NCBI GenBank assembly: GCA_964035775.1
Contig: OZ038316.1
Location: 30,969,142 to 31,033,141 of the forward strand
Origin: Osedax frankpressi
Lineage: Eukaryota; Annelida; Polychaeta; Sabellida; Siboglinidae
Length of the DNA stretch: 64,000 bases
Direction: 5' to 3'
The position numbers and the translations under genes are program-made. Below, one piece after another: positions 10,264 through 19,700 of the stretch (positions within the stretch are counted from its first letter, which is position 1; each line of letters opens with the position of its first letter). The notes beneath the pieces were generated by a model. It did no database searches and was not told the origin of the DNA. It was given only the letters and a program-made list of their open reading frames with translations.

Positions 10264-11868
10264 CTGCAAATGGTTCAGACTATTTTAGATACTTTCCACT
10301 AAAACAATTTAAGACAAATGTATAATTACTATTCTAAGGATATAAATAATTATTCATGAAACCAGATAATATGAACCTCCTCTTATGAAATATGAATGTA
10401 CATAATAGGTTTTAAGGCTATATTAGTATATTCATGCCTACATAGGGACATTGATGGACATGTCATTACGAAAATACAAACCTTCACTTCACTTAGATAC
10501 TGTACACTAGCAAGGCAAATGAAACTCGGGGCACTGACATGTAGCGGAATTTGTGATTTCAGAATCACCTTTAGATTTAGGTTGTATTAGTATAGAAAAA
10601 TGATAGTCAAACTCTGCATTAAATCATTTATTTAAACTCCACATTAAAAGCATTCATTAAAACTTTACATTAAACTTATGCTCCAAATTCTCCAATAAAT
10701 AATTCCAGTTAATGTAGCTGTCAATCAATAGACTTACTATATACATAAACACTCATTCAAAATCTAATATCAAATAAACTGTTAAAATTAGAATTTAATT
10801 CTACATAGTAATTCTCAGTTAGTTAGTCTTGACTATATAATGTTTAAGAACAGATATAATAAAAATTCGAACTTACATTATCATCAATAAAGGAATACAT
10901 CTTCAATAATGAATCTATGGATAGCTCTTCTTCTCCAAAGTCAATGATAATGCTGCGTTTTGATTGACTTACTGCTCCAATCGCCATGGCAACCAAAGGA
11001 ATGCGATTTACTGATTTGTTATTTTCCACGTATCCAGCAATATCAGTTTTACTGATGACGATTAATATCATATTAATATTGATGCATGCATGTATAGTTA
11101 ATTATGGTTACATATATAATTATTATAATTATATTTTCAATGCATAATACAGTAGTAGTAGTAGTAGTAGCAATAGTTGTATGCTTATATGCAATGTTAG
11201 CAATAATAAGCTACTCAATAGTAATAGTAATATTGATATTAATAGTAATAGTAATGTTAGTAATAGTAATATTGATAGTAATAGTAATAAAATATATTTT
11301 CTCTTTTAATATATAACAAAAAAACTAAAAAGATATGCTTGGTTTCTTGGGAATATATAAATGAAATAAACCTAGATTATTACGGGGAATATATATAATT
11401 TACAAATATATATTCACTTTTATTAGAAAATAAGAAACTAATTTGTCTTGAAAGAATGCTCATTAGTTCATTAGATCAATATCGGTCTAATTTATATTTA
11501 ATGTTATCCATGTGTTACAAATAGAAAAGTATACCAATTTATATCATATCCAGGAAACCAGATGACGTAATCATTATAAAATCTTAAATAAATATTTAAA
11601 ATTAAAATAAAATAATATATTTTAAAATGCAAATAAAATATATTTCATTTTATTATATAAATAAAAACTAAAATGACCTGGATGGTTTCCTGGGACAATT
11701 CATATATATTTGATTACATGTAATTATGGTTAATATTATTTATAGATGGGAACACTTCTAGCTGGTACTCACCTAAAAACTATTCCGTATTGACAGCATA
11801 GCAACGACAACGATGCATTGTTCGCCATTACCTTATTAATGATTGCGCATTTTACTACATCTCTTTGA
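10168..11868 (-). CDS. Unrecognised minus-strand gene, three exons seen
   Basis: Three internal exons, read right to left. The first two join exactly in phase and give ...AIINKVMANNASLSLLCCQY..., GIVFSKTDIAGYVENNKSVN, then RIPLVAMAIGAVSQSKRSII, IDFGEEELSIDSLLKMYSFI and DDN. The third encodes GSIFKSSVKSECASHKIVKR and GDVELDRSWTR and starts two bases into a codon, so at least one small exon is missing between it and its neighbour. The chain looks like a soluble intracellular protein; I do not recognise it. An exon-like segment near 12531-12630 may be further upstream in the same gene. Confidence 0.5.
10270..10870. other. Intron-like AT-rich sequence
   Basis: Between two minus-strand exons of the unrecognised gene. 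A missing small exon is expected here on phase grounds; candidate micro-exons near 10500 and 10690 do not satisfy the phase. Confidence 0.4.
10877..11051 (-). CDS. Internal exon, unrecognised protein
   Basis: A 175-base exon with a CGTCATCAG acceptor and a perfect GTAAGT donor. Its first base completes the AGT codon begun by the exon to the right. Product KTDIAGYVENNKSVNRIPLV through to KMYSFIDDN, with an acidic patch DFGEEELSID. Confidence 0.62.
11153..11292. repeat. AGTAGT/ATAGTA simple repeat
   Basis: Imperfect trinucleotide-type repeat of AGT and ATAGTA words, in the intron between the exons at 10877-11051 and 11773-11868. The Val/Ile-rich open frame over it is a by-product. Confidence 0.85.
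11288..11351 (+). mobile_element. Right half of the palindromic element
   Basis: TTTAATATATAACAAAA followed by a decayed ACTAAAA...TTGGTTTCTTGGGAA right arm matches the right half of copies A and B. No left arm was found before it, where a simple repeat intervenes. Confidence 0.4.
11550..11694 (+). mobile_element. Interspersed palindromic element, copy A (MITE-like)
   Basis: About 145 bp starting CCAGGAAACCAGATGACG and ending GACCTGGATGGTTTCCTGGG. The outer arms CCAGGAAACC and GGTTTCCTGG are exact reverse complements, and the interior is AT-rich with TTTATTATATAA near the right arm. It carries no coding capacity. The same layout recurs at 18315, 33078 and 55413. It looks like a miniature inverted-repeat transposable element. 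Confidence 0.65.
11773..11868 (-). CDS. Internal exon, unrecognised protein
   Basis: Ninety-six bases between a GGTTTGACAG acceptor and a strong GTGAGT donor. The only open frame encodes QRDVVKCAIINKVMANNASL and SLLCCQYGIVF and leaves AG to be completed by the next exon. Confidence 0.52.
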
Positions 11869-11874
11869 CTGTCA

Positions 11875-12530
11875 AACCGACGGTTGCAATTAGTCAATTA
11901 TCTATTATTATAAAATGTTACATAATTATTTCAAATAAAAATAAACAATTTATTTTATTATATGAATAAAATGTATTTACATTTTTATCATATAAAAAAA
12001 ATAGTCTGAAGTTTTTGTTAGCATGTATATCCAGGCAATCTATATCCCCAAGTGAAGTATAGCGGGAGATATTAATATAGTTATCTTTATAATGTTTATA
12101 TTGGGCGTGGGTTAATCGATGGAGTTGGAGAAACTGTGATGAATTATATGACTAATGGGGTAGGGGTGGGACAAAGAATGGAGGGATTAATGGGGATAAG
12201 AGGGTTAAAGGATGTGAGTGAATAGTGGGGCTAACAGTAGGGGTGGAAGTAAAAAGATGGATGGAGTTAATGATGGGCAGATAGGGATAGAGAAGGCGGA
12301 GCTAATGGTGCGAGTGGGTTAACGACGAGTAGATGGCTAGAGGAATTGGGCATGAACAGAAGGGGCTAATGTTGGGTGTGGGGCTAAGTATGGGATGTGG
12401 ATACCCGGGGATAAAAATGCCTAAGGTATGATAGTCTAATGATGCGAGTAGGGTTAATATGGCTAACATGGGAGAGGATTGTAATGTAGTGGGGACTAAC
12501 GGGGGGCTATGAGGCGCAGAGGAGGCGGGG
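11875..12530. other. AT-rich DNA, then purine-rich (plus) degenerate repeats
   Basis: To about 12100 AT-rich; from 12110 to 12530 the plus strand becomes G/A-rich with diffuse GGGGTTAAT- and GTGGGGCTAA-like words, probably old tandem repeats. No coding signal. Confidence 0.45.
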
Positions 12531-12630
12531 CTAAGTAGAGTCGATGTCCACATGCTCGTATAGTCTTGCTTCTTTGTGAGCCGCGAGAAGATGTGATTCC
12601 AAGCCGTGCCAATGTCGCAATGGAGCTTTA
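12531..12630 (-). CDS. Possible exon, frame uncertain
   Basis: A unique non-repetitive 100-base block at the edge of a G-rich minisatellite. Two minus-strand frames are open. One reads KAPLRHWHGLESHLLAAHKE then ARLYEHVDIDST and stop, after a GAAGTCCAG acceptor; the other reads MFGSPVKLHCDIGTAWNHIF and SRLTKKQDYTS. Both have plausible codon use, so I cannot choose. It lies upstream, on the same strand, of the exon at 11773-11868. Confidence 0.3.
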
Positions 12631-12654
12631 CTGGACTTCCGAACATCTTACTGG

Positions 12655-13212
12655 CCTAGGGGCAGGATGTGGAGCTGGGAGTGGAGCGATAGGGGAAAAG
12701 ATGTGGAGCTGGGATTGGAACGATAGGGGTCAGGAAGTGAGGCAGGGAGTACATTGACAGGGGGCAGGATGTGGAGCTGGGAGTGGAACAATAGGGGAAA
12801 AGATGTGGAGCTGGGATTGGAACGATAGGGGTCAGGAAGTGAGGCAGGGAGTACATTGACAGGGGGCAGGATGTGGAGCTGGGAGTGGAACAATAGGGGA
12901 AAAGATGTGGAGCTGGGAGTGGAACGATAGGGGAAAAGATGTGGAGCTGGGAGAGGAGAGATAGGGGGCAAGATGTGAGGCTGGGAGTGCATTGACAGGG
13001 GGCAGGATGTGGGGCTGGGAGTAGAGCGACAGGGGTCAGGATGTGAGGCTGGGAGTGGCGCGACAAGGATCAGGATATGGGGCTAGGAGTGCAGCGAGAG
13101 GGGGCAGGATATGGGGCTGGGAGTGCAGCGAGAGGGTGCAGGATGTGGGGCTAGGAGTGCAGCTACAGGGGGCGAGATATGGGGCTGGGAGTGCAGCTAC
13201 AGGGGGCAGGAT
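12655..13212. repeat. G-rich minisatellite, ~33-bp unit
   Basis: Units carry GGATGTGGAGCTGGGAGTGG followed by AACGATAGGGGAAAA or GGGGGCA spacers. A higher-order block of about 99 bp (GGCAGGGAGTACATTGACAG variant) appears twice. Purine-rich on plus, pyrimidine-rich on the sense strand of the flanking minus-strand exons. Confidence 0.93.
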
Positions 13213-13299
13213 GGGTGTTGTAATGTAAAGCATTAACTCTGACCATGGTAAAGTGATGAGCATTGCGGCTGATACAAATTGTGTGTTTAATGCATCTGA

Positions 13300-13402
13300 A
13301 GCTCCTTAGCATCTCGGAGTGAGAATCGTCCAGGCACCCTGCAATGCAACGCACACATTAAACAACGCAAATATTGGAAATCGCAGCTTCCCATACGCCA
13401 GG
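13300..13402. other. Exon-like segment, strand undecided
   Basis: A short stretch of balanced composition with splice-like signals on both strands. On plus, after CTCCTTAG, a frame SRSENRPGTLQCNAHIKQRK reaches a GTATAT donor at about 13401. On minus, after CGTTGCATTGCAG, a frame VPGRFSLRDAKELQMH reaches a stop. Either could be chance. Confidence 0.22.
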
Positions 13403-13409
13403 TATATAA

Positions 13410-14870
13410 TACATGCGGATTCCATGTACTGTATGCAGTAGGGTGGATTGAAAATAGCCTTTTTTTCAAACAAACTTTTATAGCTATCAAATATATTTAG
13501 ATATAACAATTTTAAATTGAAATCTGAAAAAAAAATCGGTCTACTAGAAGAAAATTTCACTTTCACGTGGGACAATTTTTATGTAATTAATATAAGCAAC
13601 TTTGAAATCATTTTTATAATCGTTATATTTATTGGTTTCTAGTGAAATTAAAGTAACCCAATATTAAGTAATTATAAATATTTAAAGATAAATAAAAAAG
13701 TATTATTTTAAATATTTCTTGGTAATTCGAGGAATAATTATTATAATTTTTTTAAAAATTTTAATGTTTGTATAAAAAGAAATATTATTTTTATAATTAA
13801 ATACACCATTATAATATACATTTATATATTATAAAAAAAATTTATATTAAAAATTTTCAAAATAACTTCATTTATTAGATTTGGGATTTTGTAAAAAAAA
13901 AAGTAGATTTTATTTGCATATTTAATTTCTTTTCTATAAATCTACATATTTAATTTTGTTTCATTCAACTTATTCTACTCTTTATCAATAATAAATAGTA
14001 TTTAAATTGAAATATTATTATTAATTTTAAAAAAATATTATCACCAGCCAATATTTATTAAATAAACTAATATGTACAATACAATAATATATCATTTTTA
14101 AACAATACAATAATAATATAAAATTATTCAAATTTAATTTAAAATTTTTGATTATATAAAAAAGAATAATTAATACAGAAATTTATTTATTAAAATAAAA
14201 TATATACTATCCAAACAAATAACACAAAATATAATATATATACATAACATCAAACAATTATATGTTGAATTGTTTTTTAGTATCAAATACTGGCATTAAT
14301 GTACGCTGAATCAAAGTTAAATATATACTACTATCTCTTTTAGTTCGGACAGCATTTCTTTAAATGATCGGATAAACGCAATTGGTTTTAATATCATTGT
14401 TTACTGGTTGCACATATTTTATCCTATTAAATATAGAATAATGACCAAATAAGGGCTGATACAAATAAACCCTCAAGATCCTAATTGTGGTTGTCAATCA
14501 CCTAGCATAACCCTACTTTCTTGGTGATGTTTTAGAAAATTAGATCTTTCAGCTAGTATTTACGAATTGAATATGGGTTAGAATTTATATATCCAGCTTA
14601 TGCAGGCAACTTATTTATGTAATGAAAATATCAATGATTAATTTTAGCCATATATAATATAATGAACTGGATAATAATAATGATAATATAATGAACTGGA
14701 CACGAATAGATATGAATTATGCTAATAATCGAATGTAATCTATTTCCAATTTGATCCTCTATAAGCTTTATAATTCCAGAGTTTGCAAAGTTATTTAAAT
14801 TAGTCCAATCACAACCGACCTGTTAAATATTACATAATATGCAAATATATGTTTTGTATTTTATTTAGAA
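13410..14870. other. AT-rich gene-free stretch
   Basis: Long A/T runs and short AT palindromes throughout. No exon, RNA gene or recognisable transposon. Frames here stay open only because of low complexity. Confidence 0.55.
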
Positions 14871-14875
14871 CATGT

Positions 14876-15463
14876 GAATTTATGTATAAATAGACTATGT
14901 ATAAATAGACTATGTATAAATAGATTGTATATAAATAGACTATGTATAAATAGACTATGTATAAATAGATTATGTATAAATAAACTATGTATAAATAGAC
15001 CATGTATAAATAGACTATGTATAAATAGACTATGTATAAATAGACTATGTATAAATAGATTATGTATAAATAGACTATGTATAAATAGACTATGTTTAAA
15101 TAGATTATGTATAAATAGACTATGTATAAATAGATTATGTATAAATAGAATATGTATAAATAGACTATGTATAAATAGACTATGTATAAATAGACTATGT
15201 ATAAATAGACTATGTATAAATAGACTATGTTTAAATAGACTATGTATAAATAGACTATGTATAAATAGACTATGTATAAATAGAATATGTATAAATAGAC
15301 TATGTATAAATAGATTATGTTTAAATATACTATGTATAAATATACTATGTATAAATAGACTATGTATAAATAGATTATGTATAAATAGATTATGTATAAA
15401 TAGACTATGTATAAATAGATCATGTATAAATAGACAATGTATAAATAGATTATGTATAAATAC
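14876..15463. repeat. 15-bp tandem array TATGTATAAATAGAC
   Basis: About 39 copies of TATGTATAAATAGAC, with the last base or two varying (GAC, GAT, GAA) and rare TTTAAATA substitutions. Each unit contains TATAAATAG, which matches the TATA-box consensus. Because 15 is a multiple of three, several frames stay open on both strands (LCINR, FIHSL and YIVYL repeats); I treat them as artefacts since no start context, splice site or family supports them. Confidence 0.96.
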
Positions 15464-15696
15464 CACGATGATGTCAACTAATCTAAATGAATTTGAACTC
15501 AGTTTAATTCAAGATATGTTGATTTTATCAAAATATTTAATCTAGTAATATTCAATTACTACAATATCTTAACATTGTTACAAAATAGAGGAATGTATAT
15601 TGTTAATTTATATTATTACTTCTACGCCATATTATTTATAAATTCTTAATTTATTAACCTTAATATCTGATATATTTTCACTTTCGGATATCTTTT

Positions 15697-15941
15697 CTAT
15701 AATCGCATTGGAAATAGTTTCTGAACTGCTCGGTACCCGATAGGAGGAACTCTCAGCCACCGATACAAATGCTTAGAGATCTTCTTTATTAGAAGTTGCA
15801 TCATTTTGTATTGCGTTGTCTCTTTCCCTTCGAAATATAAACCATCGTAGTTTGGTTGATAGATGCGAGGCTTCCGATGACTCACTAAATCACGACCAAT
15901 TATTCCAGAAGCAAAAGTTGCTGTTATTCTTCCGTCTTCGG
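15697..15941 (-). CDS. Terminal exon, unrecognised protein
   Basis: Eighty codons plus stop after a TATTTACCCAG acceptor, with an in-frame stop just upstream that forces a splice. Contains ASGIIGRDLVSHRKPRIYQP and YFEGKETTQYKMMQLLIKK, then a basic, aromatic C-terminus. Codon use is ordinary for the window's genes. Confidence 0.5.
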
Positions 15942-16405
15942 CTGGGTAAATATTTCAAATGGTAGCAGCTGCTCTATCTGAACAATTGTCTTTTTGTCAT
16001 TTTAAGCCGATCACCTGCATTATTATTATATTCATTATTACATCTACACTACAATGCATTGTTATATCTACACTACAATGTATTGTTATATCTACACTAC
16101 AATGTATTGTTATATATAAACTTAATTTTTTTGATTTTATAAATTTACTCTTAGAAATACTCTTATAGAAATATAATTAGTGGAAATATAACAATATAAA
16201 TACACCTGTGTGACAATATAAATACACCTGTGTGACAATACAAATACACCTGTGCGACAATACAAATACACCTGTGCGACAATGATTGTTCTGGTTCATG
16301 GGCAAATAAATCGCCTAGTTCATCGGTGTATGTGAATGAATGTGAATCACAGGATAATATAATCCTATTTTCTTTCATTAGAAGATGACAATTCCAAAGA
16401 TATTC
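15697..16405 (-). CDS. Unrecognised minus-strand gene, last two exons seen
   Basis: An exon ending in a tandem donor array (16272-16405) is followed by a terminal exon (15697-15941). The products read EYLWNCHLLMKENRIILSCD and SHSFTYTDELGDLFAHEPEQ, then EDGRITATFASGIIGRDLVS, HRKPRIYQPNYDGLYFEGKE and a basic C-terminus ending GYRAVQKLFPMRL. Joining needs a donor that leaves one base, which is the third of the four tandem donors; the first donor would not fit. The family is unknown to me. Confidence 0.42.
16036..16110. repeat. 22-bp repeat, three copies
   Basis: Three copies of ATCTACACTACAATGTATTG with TT between them, just upstream on the minus strand of the terminal exon. Same period as the neighbouring donor array but a different sequence. 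Confidence 0.85.
16186..16282 (-). repeat. 22-bp tandem repeat carrying splice donors
   Basis: On the minus strand each unit is GTGTATTTRTATTGTCRCACAG (given as R for G/A). The unit boundary CACAG/GTGTAT is a usable 5' splice site. Units nearest the exon have GCACAG, those further away ACACAG. Confidence 0.85.
16272..16405 (-). CDS. Exon with four-fold tandem splice donor
   Basis: Forty-four codons after a GTCCCAAG acceptor, EYLWNCHLLMKENRIILSCD to EPEQSLSH. The sequence GTCRCACAG/GTGTATTT at its end is repeated four times, 22 bp apart, and the frame stays open through all four. The annotated end is the first donor; the others would add 22, 44 or 66 bases. Confidence 0.45.
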
Positions 16406-16663
16406 CTTGGGACGAAAATTAATATATAACGTTAACGATCTAAATTTAAATTTCTTTATTAATTCATAGAGATAGTATGCAAATTAGTTATAAGCATAAC
16501 ACTATTATAAAGTTATATTATGGTAGTATTTAAAATCATTAAAAAAGTATGGTTAAATACTATCATTAATTATCATACCTGAAGGAAGACGAGATCTTAC
16601 TCTGGATTGTAGTAGATTGCGGTCAGACTTATTGTATTATCATACTTCTAGAATCTCTCTTAT

Positions 16664-16717
16664 CTAATAATCTCTCGGCAACGAGTACTCCGAAATCTCG
16701 AGGACATGAACACAGGT
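16664..16717 (-). CDS. Possible terminal exon
   Basis: After a 57-base intron with a CACGAATTTAG acceptor the frame continues in phase as TCVHVLEISEYSLPRDY and stops with TAG. Short, so moderate support only; another frame over this DNA (RDFGVLVAERLLDKRDSR) is also open. Confidence 0.33.
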   Translation of the reverse strand, partial: TCVHVLEISEYSLPRDY

Positions 16718-19700
16718 CTAAATTCGTGCATTTGATTCTAGACGTATTAAATATCATCGAAATTTCTTACATACGTCATATTCTTTTTTAGTTGGTGCTG
16801 CATACAAAATTTCGATTAAATTTTTCTTAATTGTTAATTTTATTGTATTTTGTTTATTAGTTGCGATGATGTACTCATATGATTTTGCCACATCGACGTA
16901 TGAAGGCAATCTATGCGATGGCATCATAAATGCTCCAAATACTACTTTAAATTTGGTCATGTTTCGTAATTTCATAATGTAACTGTAAAAATAAAATTTA
17001 AAATAATTTTCTTTGTTTGTATTTTGATGTTTATTTTTAATGTAAACTATATATAAGTAAAAATAGGATTTTATTTTAATATTTTTTTAAAACACAAATC
17101 GTAACGTGAATTTTTGCCAAAATTAAATAACTAAAAAACATAGTCTATCTTCTACATCTAGTTTAATATTTTACCCATAAGCCAAAGTTTAGCTTTCGAC
17201 GATCCATCTTACTGTACAGCCATGCAAGAGTATGTATAAATGTATTTGGGAAGCTGTGAATTATCATCTTATAAGTGAAATATTTGTTGAGTCAAAATTC
17301 AACAAATATTATGCAATCCAAAATCACTGATAAAAAATATACAAATTTCATTTCATTTTATTTCTTTCATATTTAGTGAAATTACATGTTCAAGTGATAT
17401 GAATAAATGTAAGTAAGTGAATAATGGGCGTGGTAAGTGCATAATGGGCGTGCTAAGTGAATAATGGGAGTGGTAAGTGAATAATGGGCGTGGTAAGTGC
17501 AGTAGAGGCGTGCTAAGTGAATAATGGGCGTGGTAAGTGCATAATGGGCGTGGTAAGTGAATAATGGGAGTGGTAAGTGAATAATGGGCGTGGTAAGTGA
17601 ATAATGGACATGGTAAGTTAATAATGGGAGTTGTAAGTGAATAATGGGCGTGGAAAGTGCATAATGGGCGTGGTAAGTGCATAATGAGAGTGGTAAGTGC
17701 AGTAGAGGTGTGGTAAGTGAATAATGGGCGTGGTAAGTGAATAATGGGAGTGGTAAGTGAATAATGGGCGTGGTAAGTGAATAATGGACATGGTAAGTTA
17801 ATAATGGGAGTTGTAAGTGAATAATGGGCGTGGTAAGTGAATAATGGGAGTGGTAAGTGAATAATGGGCGTGGTAAGTGTATAATGGGCGTGGTAAGTGA
17901 ATAATGAGAGTGGTAAATGCAGTAGAGGCGTGGTAAGTGCATAATGGGCGTGGTAAGTGAATAATGGGCGTGGTAAGTGAATAATGGGAGTGGTAAATGC
18001 ATAACAAGGTCAAACCCATGATGACAATGAGGTCAGCGGTGTTCAAAAGCTGCTGTAAGTGTCGCCTATGTACTACGTACTTGTGGTCGGCGCCATCGAT
18101 AAGTTGTCGACTAGAACCGCAATAGTAACAAGGGGTCTGCAATTCCTTAGGTCAGAGGTCAGTTGTAAATCCATATATCATCATAATCCAGAAAATAAAG
18201 TTATGTAATTGATAATAGTAAATTTACATATATAATATAAAATAATGATATAAGTAATAATGAAATTCATTACATTAGTCTATAGAATCTATAAATAGAT
18301 ATCCAAAAAATCAGCCCAAAAACCAGATGATGTAACTATTTTAAATTCTTATATAATTTGTATAATAAAATATAATTATAATATAATTTAAATTCAAATC
18401 AAATATATTTTCTCTTTTATTATATAACAAAAAAAACTAAATTTACCTGGATGGTTTCTTGGGAGTTGATGTAACTATTATACAACCTTATGTAATTATT
18501 TTAAATACAAAATAAACAAAATATATTTTTAACGCAAATCAAATATATTTTCATTTTTATTATATAACAAAAAACTAAAATGACCTGGATGATTATTGTA
18601 ATCAAATGTAATCAAAGTGAATCCACATCACCATCTAATTACATTTTATTTCTGTTACAAACATTGATGTCGACATTTCCAAGTCAATTTAGTTTTTTGC
18701 TATACAATAAATGCAAAAATAGATACGTTTTATAATACGCTACACTGTTTATTGTTCAAATTAATCAGATCGGAATTCGTAAGAGTAACAATCCCGCGAC
18801 TCACCTTGAAGATGTTCAGCCAGGCCTCGGGTTGTAGTGGAGATAGCATAGCCTGGTCTCCCATCAACACAATGGGCGAGTAGCAATTCTCCATCATCTC
18901 GCAGCAACGCGCAACTGAACACGTTAAAGGTAAACGGAGCAATTAAGGGATGTAGACGTGGGAGGGGGATGTAGACGTGGGAGGGGGATGTAGACGTGGG
19001 AGGGGGATGTAGATGTGGGAGGGGGATGTAGATGTGGGAGGGTTTGCGGATGTGGGAGGGGGATGTAGAGGTGGGAGGGGGTGTAGATGTGGGAGGGGGA
19101 TGTAGATGTGGGAGGGGGATGTAGATGTGGGAGGGGGATGTAGATGTGGGAGGGGGATGTAGATGTGGGAGGGGATGTAGAGGTGGGAGGGGGATGTAGA
19201 TGTGGGAGGGGATGTAGATGTGGGAGGGGGATGTAGATGTGGGAGGGGGATGTAGATGTGGGAGGGGGATGTAGATGTGGGAGGGGGATGTAGATGTGGG
19301 AGGGGATGTAGATGTGGGAGGGGGAGGGGGATGTAGATGTGGGAGGGGGATGTAGATGTGGGAGGGGGATGTAGATGTGGGAGGGGGATGTAGATGTGGG
19401 AGGGTTTGCGGACGTGGGAGGGGGATGTAGATGTGGGAGGGGGATGTAGATGTGGGAGGTGGATGTAGATGTGGGAGGGGGATGTAGATGTGGGAGGGGG
19501 ATGTAGATGTGGGAGGGGATGTAGATGTGGGAGGGGGATGTAGACGTGGGAGGGGGATGTAGATGTGGGAGGGGGATGTAGATGTGGGAGGGGATGTAGA
19601 TGTGGGAGGGGGATGTAGACGTGGGAGGGGGATGTAGATGTGGGAGGGGATGTAGATGTGGGAGGGGGATGTAGATGTGGGAGGGGATGTAGATGTGGGA

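Larger units (their letters stand above)
18137..18804. other. AT-rich intron with hairpin elements
   Basis: The intron between exons at 18016-18136 and 18805-18914. It is filled largely by two adjacent copies of the interspersed palindromic element (listed separately). Confidence 0.55.

Noticed and set aside
10383-10590. Overlapping 60-codon frames on both strands
   Set aside because: Neither has splice sites in usable phase with the neighbouring exons or a recognisable product.
14830-15545. Open frames of over 200 codons on both strands (LCINR, FIHSL and YIVYL repeats)
   Set aside because: They follow from a 15-bp tandem unit that keeps several frames open. No family, splice site or codon bias supports a protein.
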